Origin: Rugalucina vietnamica
Taxonomy: Eukaryota > Mollusca > Bivalvia > Lucinida > Lucinidae
DNA length: 64,000 nucleotides
NCBI GenBank assembly: GCA_964017185.1
Contig: OZ024869.1
Location: 55,888,761-55,952,760 of the forward strand
Direction of reading: 5' to 3'
Shown: in pieces, positions 46,386-57,387 of the stretch
Numbering within the stretch: position 1 is the first letter of the stretch
How the letters are laid out: every line of letters begins with the position of its first letter
The notes under the pieces: generated by a model
The model's database searches: none
Seen by the model: only the letters and a program-made list of their open reading frames with translations
What the model was told of the DNA's origin: nothing
Translations under genes and position numbers: made by a program

Positions 46386-46560
46386 GTGAGCCGATGCATG
46401 AGAAAACCAACAATTTAGGATTCCGACAAGGTCCGATACAAACCGGCCTGAACAGTCACAGAAGCAGGTTAGAAGCTTGAAATTTCGGATTTAAGAAGAA
46501 GAGGGATAATACTATCCGTGTAGCGAAAACAAAGGCGCTGATCAGCTGTGCAGTTACTGC
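46386..46560 (+). mobile_element. MITE of the TGAGCCGCC family, copy 5, truncated
   Basis: TGAGCCGATGCATGAGAAAA and CCAACAAT at the left are followed by the family middle (TAGCGAAAACAAAGGCGC, TGATCAGC). The right half beyond the hairpin is lost. Confidence 0.65.
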
Positions 46561-48121
46561 ACAATTACTGTAATATTACATGCCATTGTATGATATACAT
46601 TGAAGAGCTTTAGAAACGCAAAAGATTTTATTCAGATGTTTTGCATATTTGCAGTAGTTCGATTTTAATGAAATTTCACAAACACAAACATTGATATGTA
46701 TGCAAGCAACGTTGTAAATTACGTATCAAAATGATGAGTAATGTGAAAGTTACATGTTTTGATATTATAGCAATACCCCTTAAATGCAAAAACTGCAAAG
46801 TTATATTGAGCATGACTACAATTTGCCCCTTGGCATACAGAGCATCGCTTTCTCATTAAAAGCAAAAGTTTTGCCAATTGCATTGGTGGTCTGGCATTGA
46901 TGCTAGCTTGTTTGAATGGTCATGGTCGACGTAATTTCGACGTATTTCAGCGCCGTACGTCAATTATCTAGAGACATTAGCGCCTTGACGTAAAATGTTC
47001 GGTTGATCAGGCCGGCGTCAACCTCTCACTGTCCCAGAATCCTAACAGGGAATGTTGAGGTGCCGAAAAGTTAAACGATGGCAAAATTGATGTCACTTGA
47101 CGTCACAAATACGTCATCAAGATTGTAAAACTCCAGTTGTGCCGGATAATTCATTTTCGAAGACCTGTAGAATGATAAAAAAGATACAAAACTAAAGCTA
47201 AATTGTTTTTCATATATGGATTGCTAAAAGCTTCATGTGAAATGGTAAAATATTTTTCTCCGTTAATTCTTAGAGACGTCACATGGCGAAAAGTGTAAAA
47301 TGGCATTTTATTGCTGGGGGTGGTCAGTGCCTTTTAAAATGTTGGTTTCATGTGATAATAGAAGAAGAGTACAGCTACCGACCCCTTTCACCTGTTAAGG
47401 AAAACTAAAAATGTCATTTGTGCAAAAAATACTAATTTTCGTTTTATGCGTTTTTAAAGCTCTTCAGTGTATGTTTGTGATATTAATAATAGTATAGGAT
47501 GATAATCTGAAAATGGTCGACCGGTATATATGCTGACGATATAAAAACGCTACAATGCAGGTCATTATGTATTCATTATTGTTTTCTTGAATCTTATTCA
47601 AAGCCGTACACTTTGAATTCCCAGAACGGTATAATTCATTATCAACTATTGGTACATTTGTAATTATTCTTACGATCCTGGGTATGATAAGGGTCCCACA
47701 AAAAACGTTGATGACGGCCACGCACCACGGTAGGGTCTGCGGCACTTGATCACGTAGTGTAAAGTTTCTTTTTTGTTCAGTATAATGCACCAGTTATGTT
47801 ACCACAGCTTTTTCACCTACGGGGAATTTCGAGAAATATTTCATTGCCCTGCTATAGACCCCACCCCCTAGGGACAAACTGGATGTCAAAACTATGCTCT
47901 TTGCCCTGTCCTTTGCAATAGAAAAAATACCCGGGGTATGTATCTTTACATCAAAACCCCGTCATTTCCCCTGCACTGACGGGACAATAAAAGTAGTTTC
48001 CCCGCACTTTAGCCCGGCCATTCCCAACCCTTCCCCATAGGTTGGGCGTGGTTACAAATGGCTGGTGCATAAATACAGACAAATAAATGTTTAAATTATA
48101 TTGTCCTGATTGATTCATTAT
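46561..48121. other. No gene recognised
   Basis: AT-rich sequence with a few TGACGTCA-like words near 47097-47110 but no element ends. The 3' flank of RRM-ZZ copy B lies at the right side. Confidence 0.4.
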
Positions 48122-50080
48122 TCAAACTATCTCCACAAACATGTGGTTGCTTGGGTGTGGCTGTGTTGATTTACAGGCCGCACAAAAATAAAAATTAGGG
48201 CAAATGATACATCTAAATCTGTTTCCTACTATTGGCCTTATCTGGCATCCATTGCACCAGATATTTTCATGAACACTTCGTAATGGATCGTTATCTGGCG
48301 AAATGTTTGTGAAAACATGGCCGTCAAGGTGACGTTTTCTGTACAAACATGGTTTGCAATAGTAGAAGTCATCACAAGAACGGCATTTGTATTTCGCTGC
48401 AGTGACTGCGGTTCTGCATCCCCAACAAAATACTTTGCCAGGAATATTTAGGCGATTTACAGGACATTGTTGGGCTGGATCTGTCATCTTAACTGTGGCT
48501 AGTTCATTTGACAAAGGCCTTAGATATCCATAGAGATGTATAGCTTCGATGGTCTCGTCATTTTCTAGGTAAGGTGTGTAGGCTTCTACCTCGACCGGCG
48601 TTCCTTGGATTTTGATTGGCTTTTTATCTAAAACCTTCGTGACTGAATCGGCGTTCTCAAATTCTATGATCGCCACTTTGTCGGACTTAATCAGGATGAC
48701 GTGTTTGACTGGACCACCACCTTGTCGTTTCGTGTGTTCAAAAAACATCTCCAGTAGTTCTTCATCTGCCGTGTCAGGTAGATTTTTGACAAGTAAGCGT
48801 TTAGTTGTCCTATCCAATATTTGTGGATGTGGATCACAATCTGTGTAAAAGTACAGTGATAGATGTTGTATTATTTTCCCAATATACATCACCAGCTGAC
48901 CATGCCTTATTCTATATTATGCCAACATACCATACATACTTTACACTAAGCTGATAAAAGCATCTAATCTGCTGATGAGGTTCATGTACATGTATATCAT
49001 AATATATATATTTCAAAATATAGATATTAACCTTTTTAATCTCATCAGACTTTATAAGTCTATGAATATGCATGAGCATATCAGTAACTGCACATAATGT
49101 ATTTGGAATTAACATATGCTTGCGTATGGGGTATTATAAGTTTATACAATGTATTTAAAATTATACTGGCGTAACCGAACTTCGAGGACATAAGCACATT
49201 AGGTTTCCCTGATTTCTATAAATAACATCAAAAATATAAATTAAGAAAAAAAAATATTTCTTTAATATCAAAGGAACAAAATGCCAACAAAAAATCAGAC
49301 ATAACTTTAAAACTGTAACCAGAACGTATAAATTTTTCCAGTGACCCAATTTATTTGCCATTTTGTAAACACTCAAAACGTTCGAGGACCCGGATGTATT
49401 GAACTTTAAAGAGGCACCATATGGGGCAGAAAGAAAATTATGGTGAACAATTAAAAACAACATATCAAACCATTCAATTTGATTATAGTAACTTTGTTAT
49501 ACATTTTATAACTTTCAGACATGAGGGCAGGAAAGGGTTAGTGAAAATGGCTCATTTTTAACACTTTTAAATATTTTGATCAATAGTCAAATTGATTCCT
49601 CTGATTGGAATTTTAATGACTGGTTTTTCAAAAAGAAAGACTTGACTGCCTTTCTGACACGTGTTTTTGGAGCAGAGGGCAACAAAGGTATTCCGATTAT
49701 ATGACAACAAATGACGTCATCGAACTAATTGTATCCTCGAAGTTGACTAAAAACACCTTATGTTACACGTTACGCATCTGTTCAAAGAGGATAATGTTTC
49801 TGTGAAAGAAAGAAGATAAAATGGTAATGAAAGACAAACACTCCTAAAATTGAATACACAAATAATCATAACATGAAAAACTACCTGTATTCTGCCCAGG
49901 ACCGAGCGTCACAAACAACGTTGCGGGCTTTCCCTGCTCGTGCTGTATTTCAGCCGACATATCTTTCGAATCTGTGAGGCATTGTATAATTTTATCTTTC
50001 AAAGCCACCAAGTGATCATCGGAAATCTTAGTTTTAAATCCTTCATCACTATCAGACGTAAAATCCGTCTCGCACGCCAT
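48122..50080 (-). CDS. RRM-ZZ family copy B: PARP10/14-like RRM plus two ZZ zinc fingers
   Basis: Exon 1 (50080-49885) and exon 2 (48840-48122) join across AATACAG|GTAGTT and TTTTACACAG|ATTGTG in phase 1, giving 304 residues. Residues 1-65 are acidic (TDFTSDSDEG). Residues 79-158 form an RRM-like fold: RLLVKNLPDTADEELLEMFF, EHTKRQGGGPVKHVILIKSD, VAIIEFENADSVTKVL. The FFEHTKRQGGG pattern resembles the RRMs of PARP10/PARP14. Two ZZ-type fingers follow: CWGC...KCRSC...YYCKPC...H...H (about 205-250) and CNGC...RFRCIIC...FYFCAAC...H..H (about 262-301). No PARP catalytic, macro or WWE domain is present. I infer a protein that binds RNA or protein through the RRM and zinc-stabilised ZZ modules; its role is unknown. 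Two paralogues lie in the window on the same strand. Confidence 0.8.
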
Positions 50081-50498
50081 TGTTATTCTTCTTCCTGGTC
50101 AATACTTTGTATGAAACGCCGTTGAAGTGTTTGGTTTTTGCGTAAATATATAACAGTTCATGTCTATCAAAATGCAATATATCACATTCTAACACACCTC
50201 GCCTATATAGCCAATGGTAAAAAAAAACGTGTTATATTGTGCAACAATTTCACTGGGCGAATAAGCGTGACGTTACTTTGCGGCATTTGTGACGTCAGCT
50301 ATCCCACAAAGCAGCGTTAGACGGTGAAACGTCGTTTTAGCGAACAACAAACGTAATAAGTGTGTGTAAATACCAGCATTACAGTCAAATATTTGGCGGG
50401 ATATCTGCAATGCAATGGCGGAAAGCTGAACGATATCGACGGTTTCAGCAACATTTATTCCGTTTATTGTGTGTTAGAATCGAAATAGATCAGCTCAA
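50081..50498. other. Upstream flank of RRM-ZZ copy B
   Basis: Likely promoter or 5' UTR region of copy B on the minus strand. I see no interferon-response-type or other element that I would assign with confidence. Confidence 0.3.
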
Positions 50499-50631
50499 GT
50501 GCGTGAATTGTTGAGCAATAATTCACTGTTTGTCGGTCAGTTGTAAGAAGATAAATCACTCGCGCTACGCGCTCGTGATTTGATCTTCTTTACAACTGAC
50601 CTCCAAACAGTGAATTATTACTCAACAATTC
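50499..50631. repeat. Imperfect hairpin, arms about 58 bases
   Basis: GAATTGTTGAGCAATAATTC and ACTGTTTG...GTCAGTTGTAAGAAGAT on the left return in reverse as ATCTTCTTTACAACTGAC... and GAATTATTACTCAACAATTC on the right, around the loop TCGCGCTACGCGC. Likely a foldback MITE. Confidence 0.7.
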
Positions 50632-51071
50632 TCTATTTCTTAAATAGTGTGCGACCCTATTGTCTAAAACCTACCCCAAAAGTACGGGCCTTCGAAATTA
50701 GGACCCCTTTGAATACTGGATTGTATTTGACCTACTCATATAGTAGTTTGAATTTATACACTTGGCAAAAATGCCAACGCACCTGTTTTAAAAATTGAAC
50801 AAATTTCGTTTCATTGAATATTTCGCTCTTAAATTTTGCATACTCTTCTTTGACGAACATTTGCACATAACCACTGCATTATTTCAAATAAATTTAATCA
50901 CGTGACCACGTCATTAGAAGATCATGCAAAAACAAGCTATCTGCATGTGCTGCTCATGGCGATTGTCTTTTGGAAATTTATGAATGAAATTAGAAAGCTT
51001 GTTGTTCGACGAATGAAAGTAAAAAAAAAAAAAAAAATAAAAAAAAAAAAAAATAATTCGCCTCTCTGTCG

Positions 51072-51121
<50 letters not shown>

Positions 51122-51590
51122 ACGACAGAGCGGCCGGCTTAGTAGAGGAAGTAGCTCATTTACCGTAGAAACGTTTAAAATACGTTTAAACTAAATGGAA
51201 CAAGGACGTTTTTCTTTTACCTTAAAGTTTTTACTCTTGCAACTCGCACGGTATCAATCTACCTCTAGTTTGGGCGTCAACAGATTCTTCTTATGTTGAC
51301 GCCCAAACTAGAGGTAGTATGATTATTCTTTTTGTCACTTTTACTTCTGTTTGTCGTTCTTAGACGTTGGCACACTTTTCATAGATTCTCATTTTAAAAA
51401 AAAAACACATATGTCAAAGCGAAATCGTTTTTAGCGCTAGTATAAGCAAATCGGGTTGTTGTAGTCAACAGGTACTGACTGTGTAAGAAAGAACGATCTG
51501 GATCCTTAAGAAATCATAATAACAATTCGTTTTGAGGCACTTATTTGCGATAAAATGCTGACTTTCATGTTAATGTGTGTTGTGCTTTTT
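50632..51590. other. No gene; long A runs and a 24-base perfect hairpin
   Basis: A tracts lie at 51019-51053 and 51073-51119 (the second about 45 A). At 51259-51317 the arms CTACCTCTAGTTTGGGCGTC then AACA pair perfectly around an 11-base loop. No coding sequence is supported. Confidence 0.55.
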
Positions 51591-51740
51591 ACACTAATAC
51601 AACATGTTCCACAACATGTTGCTGTATCGCTTTCTGAACCGTTGAATCAGATGATTTCTTCCGCTCCATCTACCGAAACAGTCTTTGCATATCTGGACTA
51701 GGCATATCCAGACACACAGGTTTGATTTTGGAGTTTCCTT

Positions 51741-51960
51741 CTCCTAGATGAATTGCTGGCCACAGCTGAAGAGCTCCATCTACCCTTTCTTAGGTTTTGT
51801 TTAGAGACCTGTAAACTCCTAGGAGGGCTGTCAACCAAGACTAATGAGTTCCCCCTGCCCAGCTAGATTTTTGTGTAGAGAACTAGCTTAACTCCTAGAT
51901 GAGTTGCCTTCCAAGGCTAACGAGCCCCATCTGCACCGCATGACAACAGGTAGTACTGAT
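51741..51960 (+). repeat. 76-bp tandem repeat at the 5' part of the LINE
   Basis: Three imperfect units begin at CTCCTAG (51741, 51816, 51892) and share GAGCTCCATCTACC / GAGTTCCCCCTGCC / GAGCCCCATCTGCA and TAGAGACCTGTAAACTCC / TAGAGAACTAGCTTAACTCC. They may be 5' UTR monomers of the element. Confidence 0.7.
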
Positions 51961-51987
51961 TACATGTTACAGTAGCAGTTAAACTGA

Positions 51988-54558
51988 CCTGACGAACACT
52001 GGCATCTCATAGACTATGTCATAGTGCGGAGAACAGACAGGCAGGATGTTAAAGTGACAAAGACTATGTGTGGTGCAGACTGCTGGACAGATCATAGACT
52101 GGTTGTCAGCAAACTCAACATAAGAATACAGCCTGCGAGGCGACCTCAAGGCAAGAAAGCTCCTAAGAGACTGGATGTCTCAAAGCTGAATAAAGACAGC
52201 ATGAGACAAGATTTCTTAACAGACATTTGCAACCAACTGGATGCAATGAATCTCAGTTCAGAGGACCCCGAAGAAAACTGGACAGTTTTCCATAAAACAG
52301 TTCTTTCTTCAGCTGCAAGCACCTTAGGCCATCCATCTCGCAAACATCAAGACTGGTTTGATGAGAATGATGATGAAATTCAGAGGCTTCTTGAAGAAAA
52401 GCACCGTTTGCTCAAGGCACATCAAGATGATACTAGCTCAGTATCAAAGAAAGCAGCCTACAGCAACATTTGTAAGACAGTCCAGACCAAGCTTAGGGAC
52501 ATGCAAGATTCCTGGCTGAGGAAGAAAACAGAAGAAATTCAGTCTTTTGCGGATAGAAAGGACATGAAGAAATTTCATGATGCACTGAAAACCATTTATG
52601 GTCCAAAGAGTTCTGGAGCCACCACATTGCTCAGTGCAGATGGAAACACTCTTCTCACAGATAAAGAAGCTATCTTGGAAAGGTGGGCAGAACACTTCAA
52701 TAGTGTGCTTAATCGACCATCAAGCATCAATCAGGATGCAATCGACAGACTTCCACAGATAGAGTGCAATGTTCTGTTAGATGAATTTCCTACCGTTACG
52801 GAAACAAGAAAAGCAGTTCAACAACTATCATCTGGCAAAGCCCCAGGTGCAGATGCAATTCCTGCCGAAGTTTACAAGGCTGGGGGGCTACCCATGGCAG
52901 AGAAACTGACAGAGTTGTTTCACTGTATGTGGAGGAAGGAGGCTATCCCACAAGAATTTAAGGATGCATCCATAATCCACCTATACAAGCGGAAAGGAAA
53001 TCCTCAAGTCTGTGACAATCACAGAGGCATCTCCCTCCTATCAATTGCTGGGAAGATACTTGCAAAAATTCTGTTAAATCGTCTGAATGCTCATCTTGAT
53101 CAGACGGGACTTATCCCAGAAAGTCAATGTGGATTCAGAAAAGACAGAGGGACAATAGACATGATCTTCACAGCAAGACAGCTTCAGGAGAAATGCCAAG
53201 AACAGAATGTAGATCTATACATGACGTTTGTTGACCTCACCAAAGCTTTTGACACTGTTAGTCGTGATGGACTCTGGAAAATCATGGCCAAATTTGGCTG
53301 TCCACCCAGATTCATAGCTATGGTGCGGCAGTTTCATGATGGCATGCAGGCACGTGTGCAAAATGATGGAGAGTTCTCTGAACCATTTGAAGTAACAAAT
53401 GGGGTCAAACAAGGCTGTGTTCTGGCACCAACACTGTTCAGCATGATGTTTTCTGCCATGCTTATGGATGCTTTTCAGGACAGTGACACTGGTTTTCCAA
53501 TCAGGTACCGTTTTGATGGCAACATATTCAACCTCAGAAGGTTGCAAGCCAAAACTAAGGTCCAGACTGATGTGCTAGATGAGCTCCTCTATGCAGATGA
53601 TATGGATAAGAATGCCAACACGGAGGCAAATATGCAAAGAGCCATGGATCAAGTCTCACAGTCATGTGATAACTATGATCTCACAATCAGCACAAAAAAG
53701 ACAGAGGTTGTACACCAACCAGCCCCCGGAAAACCATATAATGAACCAACCATCACTGTGAATGGGCAAAAACTGAAAGTTGTTGACAAGTTCACCTACC
53801 TGGGAAGCACTCTCTCCAGAGCAGTGCATATTGATGATGAGATCACTGCCAGAACTGCAAAAGCTAGTGTGGCATTCGGAAGACTCCGTGCAAATGTCTG
53901 GGAGCGAAATGGAATCAAGCTTGACACCAAGCTGAAAGTCTACAAGGCTGTGGTACTGCCAACCCTCTTGTATGCATGTGAGACCTGGACAGTATACCAA
54001 CGCCATGCAAAGAGACTTAACCATTTCCACTTAAGCTGTTTGAGAAAGTTGTTAAAAATCAAGTGGCAGGACAAGATTCCAGACACAGAGGTCCTGAGGA
54101 AAGCAGGGATGCAAAGCATGCATACAGTCTTAAAGCTAGCACAGCTAAGATGGACTGGCCATGTTATAAGAATGCCTGATGCGCGACTTCCAAAGAAAGT
54201 TTTCTATGGAGAACTACAGGAGGGAAAGCGCTCTCAAGGTGGCCAGAAGAAACGCTACAAAGACACCCTCAAAGCCTCTTTGAAGGATTTCAAAATACCA
54301 ATGGGGTCCTGGGAACAGACTGCACAGGAGCGATCAAAGTGGCGAGGTCTCATCAACAAAGGAGCAGCTCTCTATGAAAAGAAGAGAATCTGTGAAGCTG
54401 AAAGAAAGCGAAGAGAGCGTAAAGCCAAAACAAATGTGCCACCAGCAGACTCTATGACATTGACTTGCTCTACTTGCAACCGACAGTTTAGAGCCAGAAT
54501 TGGCCTAGTCAGCCATCAAAGAACTCACCAACACACATCAGCACAATTCAAGAAATAA
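51988..54558 (+). CDS. LINE reverse transcriptase ORF, endonuclease mostly missing
   Basis: The open frame runs from just after a stop at 51985 to 54558. There is no ATG at its front; a GTG at 52024 begins the 844-codon stretch used here for numbering. It starts with the end of an APE-type endonuclease (LIDYVIVRR, DHRLVVSKL near residue 20). The RT domain follows at about 265-600: SGKAPGADAIPAEVYKAGG, HRGISLLSIAGKILAKIL, FVDLTKAFDTVSRDGLW, NGVKQGCVLAPTLFSMMF and the catalytic LLYADDM near residue 522, all intact. FTYLGSTLS and LLYACETWT mark the downstream part. A C2H2 finger CSTCNRQF...HQRTH ends the protein. No frameshift or stop interrupts it, so the copy is young or its RT still evolves under constraint. 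Without the endonuclease it is probably not self-mobile. Confidence 0.88.
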   Translation, partial: PDEHWHLIDYVIVRRTDRQDVKVTKTMCGADCWTDHRLVVSKLNIRIQPARRPQGKKAPKRLDVSKLNKDSMRQDFLTDICNQLDAMNLSSEDPEENWTVFHKTVLSSAASTLGHPSRKHQDWFDENDDEIQRLLEEKHRLLKAHQDDTSSVSKKAAYSNICKTVQTKLRDMQDSWLRKKTEEIQSFADRKDMKKFHDALKTIYGPKSSGATTLLSADGNTLLTDKEAILERWAEHFNSVLNRPSSINQDAIDRLPQIECNVLLDEFPTVTETRKAVQQLSSGKAPGADAIPAEVYKAGGLPMAEKLTELFHCMWRKEAIPQEFKDASIIHLYKRKGNPQVCDNHRGISLLSIAGKILAKILLNRLNAHLDQTGLIPESQCGFRKDRGTIDMIFTARQLQEKCQEQNVDLYMTFVDLTKAFDTVSRDGLWKIMAKFGCPPRFIAMVRQFHDGMQARVQNDGEFSEPFEVTNGVKQGCVLAPTLFSMMFSAMLMDAFQDSDTGFPIRYRFDGNIFNLRRLQAKTKVQTDVLDELLYADDMDKNANTEANMQRAMDQVSQSCDNYDLTISTKKTEVVHQPAPGKPYNEPTITVNGQKLKVVDKFTYLGSTLSRAVHIDDEITARTAKASVAFGRLRANVWERNGIKLDTKLKVYKAVVLPTLLYACETWTVYQRHAKRLNHFHLSCLRKLLKIKWQDKIPDTEVLRKAGMQSMHTVLKLAQLRWTGHVIRMPDARLPKKVFYGELQEGKRSQGGQKKRYKDTLKASLKDFKIPMGSWEQTAQERSKWRGLINKGAALYEKKRICEAERKRRERKAKTNVPPADSMTLTCSTCNRQFRARIGLVSHQRTHQHTSAQFKK

Positions 54559-54605
54559 TGATGGTCTTTCTCATTAGTGAGAGACGAACTATCACACTAA
54601 TACAA

Positions 54606-55292
54606 TAATGTGCAGATCATGTTTTTGGACTTAATTTGTAATTTTCACTAGCCTATCAATTCTGTTGGTTTTATTTTAGCATCTTTTGATTTTTCGAACG
54701 AAGGATATGGGTACCAAAAGTTTGATCATTTTCCATCGACAAAAATTACCCATTGCAATAAAATTTCAGCATTTTGTCTGAAAATGGTTATTTTCAGTAT
54801 GCAGAAAATTTAAAGGCTTTCAGTTATTCGCGTCTTGAAATATTTAACAAAATATTACCAGGTGTGTTGGAAATTTGGTATCTGTTGCGAGGACCAAAAA
54901 AAAAAAAAAAAAAAAAAATAAAAAAATTAAAATAGCCAGAACAAATAAGGTCAGTCATTATAATAAACCGATTATCGGCGATAGCGGCATACATTACCGG
55001 AGGCAGGTTTCTAGTCAGTCCACGTTTGTTGGATCATATTTGTAACAAATCATATATGTAACACATTTGTTACGCACATGATCACATTCGTAACAGATAA
55101 AGTGTGTTGCAAATGTGTTTGTCCGAAATGGGGGTAGACATGAGAAGCATATATGTAACAGGTTTAGTTGTCTATTTGTATTCAAACAATTAACAGCAAT
55201 AGCAAAATCATTATATTCTTTACACTATTGATTTTATTCTCGATTGCAAAACAATAGTTAGCACATTAAGCTAATCACTCCAACTTGAATCA

Positions 55293-55329
<37 letters not shown>
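54606..55329. other. No gene; A run and GA microsatellite
   Basis: An A run at about 54896-54918 is interrupted by TAAAAAATTAAAAT. (GA)n of about 33 bases at 55297-55329 abuts a candidate exon. Words of the form CATATNTGTAACA near 55030-55090 recur around 57530-57620. Confidence 0.5.
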
Positions 55330-55332
<3 letters not shown>

Positions 55333-55516
55333 GTGTGGAATAATGATGTTTTGTCCAAGGTACCAGTGCATCTCGAGCGCGCACGTGAGTGTGTCCAGCA
55401 ACATCCAAACAGCAAGAAAATTGATCTGCAGATTGGAACTCAAGGCAAAACACACATCATACAGTTTAACTTCCAACAATCTGCGCCTCGTACTGACTGT
55501 CGATCAATTGTTGAAT
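55330..55516 (+). CDS. Candidate terminal exon of an unidentified gene
   Basis: Directly after the GA repeat an open frame reads VPVHLERARECVQQHPNSKK then IDLQIGTQGKTHIIQFNF and ends RSIVE-stop; the stop overlaps AATAAA, a possible polyadenylation signal. Residue composition looks protein-like. I know no family that it fits with certainty. The words LQI...GK...QFNF reappear in a candidate exon at the right end of the window. No acceptor can be distinguished within the GA tract, and no upstream exon was found. It may be a relic. Confidence 0.3.
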
Positions 55517-55664
55517 AAAAGATAACAAGACAGATTTCTTATCTCAGTCGGCGTTCAACATCATTTGATGACAGGAAATCCCGGGTCTTGGTGCCATATA
55601 TATTCCGTAACTGTGGTGTGATTCCGTTCACTATGCGCCACATGTTGTTCAGGGTGTAACAGTC

Positions 55665-56317
55665 TTAAACAGCAGTCACACTGTAGCGTATAACCCAAAC
55701 GCGCGCCGGGCGTATGGAAACTCTCAATTGGACGTATAAAAATTAATTTGTTTAACTCGCATTAGCAGTCACACATTAGCGCGTGACTGAGGCTTGTGCC
55801 GGACGTATAAAAATCTCAAGGTTTTGGAGTACGTTTGTCGTACGTCCCAGACACGCTAGGCACGCGCTACAGACACGCTGTATGCGTTTCATGCGCGCTC
55901 CAAGCACGCTTGGCACACGTTACGGGCGCGTTCCACACTTGCTCAAACCAGCATCCGGTTAAAATCGAAAGGCGCACGTAGCGTATACGACGTGCTTGAA
56001 ACGTGTGCTGGGCGTGTGCTGGGCGTGTTCGAAACGTATTCAACGCGCCTGTAACTCGCGTGGAACATACTTGTAACGTGTAGGTCACACGCCCGACACA
56101 CGCCCAACTTCTAGAAAATTTTATTTAGCCCTAACGCGTACGAAACGCGCGCCGACTTTTAGCGACGCGCGCCGGACGTACACCAAGCGTACCCAGCGCG
56201 CGCGTAACGCGCCTTGGACGTGTCTCCGACGTGCGTCTGGCGTATGTGGAAATTTGCACTTTTTCAACACGCCCGGCGCGCGTTTCACTTATACGCTACT
56301 GTGTGACTGCAGTTTTA
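55665..56317. mobile_element. MITE with GCAGTCACAC ends and ACGCG-rich interior
   Basis: AACAGCAGTCACACTGTAGC then GTATAA at the left pairs with TTATACGCTACTGTGTGACT then GCAGTTT at the right. The interior consists of words like AACGCGCGCC, GGCGTGTGCTGGGCGTG, GACACGCTAGGCACGCG and GTACACCAAGCG. A second inner start (GCAGTCACACATTAGCGCG near 55766) hints at nesting. No coding frame is supportable; the GC-rich frames are products of the repeat words. A target duplication is not clear. Confidence 0.75.
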
Positions 56318-56589
56318 CGCCCCGGGCGCACCTGCGCGCGCATCAAACGTTTGGCGCGCGTTTCGTGCTCGCTTGGGGCACGTCACAGCAGAAATAATAT
56401 TTATTAAAATCGGAACGCGCTTGTGGCGTGCCTGAGACGCACGCCGAATGTATTCGAAGCGTGTTAAACGGTTATTAAATTCGTAACAAACAAGACAAAA
56501 ACACAAAAAAGAACATACACATGTACATGTATAAGACTACTTTCGTTGCATATATTGCATATGTTACATATATGATCACATGTGTGTAA

Positions 56590-56650
<61 letters not shown>

Positions 56651-57291
56651 CATGAACCTCAACGTGACAAAATGTACCTTCGGACATTCTGTCATCACTA
56701 GATAATATAATCATTTAATATAAATGTTTTAAAATACCACTGTAATTGTAATCTTTCAACTGAATGAGTTTTAAAACATATTTATTTCAATACTTGGAGT
56801 TATCTGCCCTTGTCTCAGCCCATTTTATATATTTTTTCCTATATCTATCGTTAAAAGGTAACCATAGCAACCACATCGCAATAAAATACACAAAATAATT
56901 TCAACATATTGCCGTAACAATACGGGGTTTGATCAGTGCGTAAACAGTTTTAAGCAAATGCATCGAGTTTTGTAGGTTCTACTAACACACAGAAATGCAT
57001 TACGCAACTTTGACTTCATTTTTCAGGTAAACGACGTTTGTAGGGTTCATGTAGTAAATTGGTCATAACTCACAAAATAACCTGAATAATCTGTTCAAAT
57101 AAAGACTAACACTCTCCAGAAATATTATACATTCAACATAACGTTGTTTATCAAATACTCACCAATTGTCCGAAGGTACATTTTCTCACGTTGTGGCCCA
57201 TATATATATGTTTATATATATATATAAACAGAGAGCAGGCACGATACCGGACATCATATTCATGAATATCTTTTAAAGAGTTGAGGAAATA
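56318..57291. other. No gene; CA microsatellite and a TATA-type palindrome
   Basis: GC-rich leftover of the MITE family continues to about 56470. (CA)n of about 58 bases lies at 56588-56646. A TATATA palindrome lies near 57201-57228. Nothing coding is supported. Confidence 0.5.
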
Positions 57292-57387
57292 TGGAGCGGA
57301 CGCGAAAGAGTGACGTCGACGTCACCGCCGATGACGACGATGGACAAAGTGACACAACAAATCAGTATCAAGATATTGGCCCATCTG
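57292..57387 (+). CDS. Candidate short first exon, acidic N-terminus
   Basis: ATGGAGCGGACGCGAAAG begins a frame reading MERTRKSDVDVTADDDDGQS then DTTNQYQDIGPSG, after which GGTGAATAA gives either a stop (GE-stop, 34 residues) or a donor in phase 1. It is acidic, like exon 1 of the RRM-ZZ genes, but is on the plus strand and no partner exon follows. It is offered only as a candidate. Confidence 0.25.

Larger units (their letters stand above)
51603..54593 (+). mobile_element. Non-LTR retrotransposon (LINE) copy with 12-bp target duplication
   Basis: ACACTAATACAA flanks both sides (51591-51602 and 54594-54605), so the insertion is 2,991 bp. The first 380 bases contain a tandem repeat of about 76 bp (CTCCTAGATGAATTGCTGG at 51741, CTCCTAGGAGGGCTGTC at 51816, CTCCTAGATGAGTTGCC at 51892). 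Only the C-terminal tip of an endonuclease (HWHLIDYVIV) precedes the RT frame. The 3' end is short and has no long poly-A. The clade is uncertain; the C-terminal pattern is common in animal elements of the RTE/Nimb/I neighbourhood. Confidence 0.85.

Noticed and set aside
51019-51119. Long A runs as a retrotransposed poly-A tail
   Set aside because: No gene body or target duplication precedes them, and run lengths in such tracts are prone to assembly error.
55867-56506. GC-rich frames at 55867-56506 that look like proteins
   Set aside because: They translate the repeated ACGCG words of a MITE and its remains; no family resemblance.
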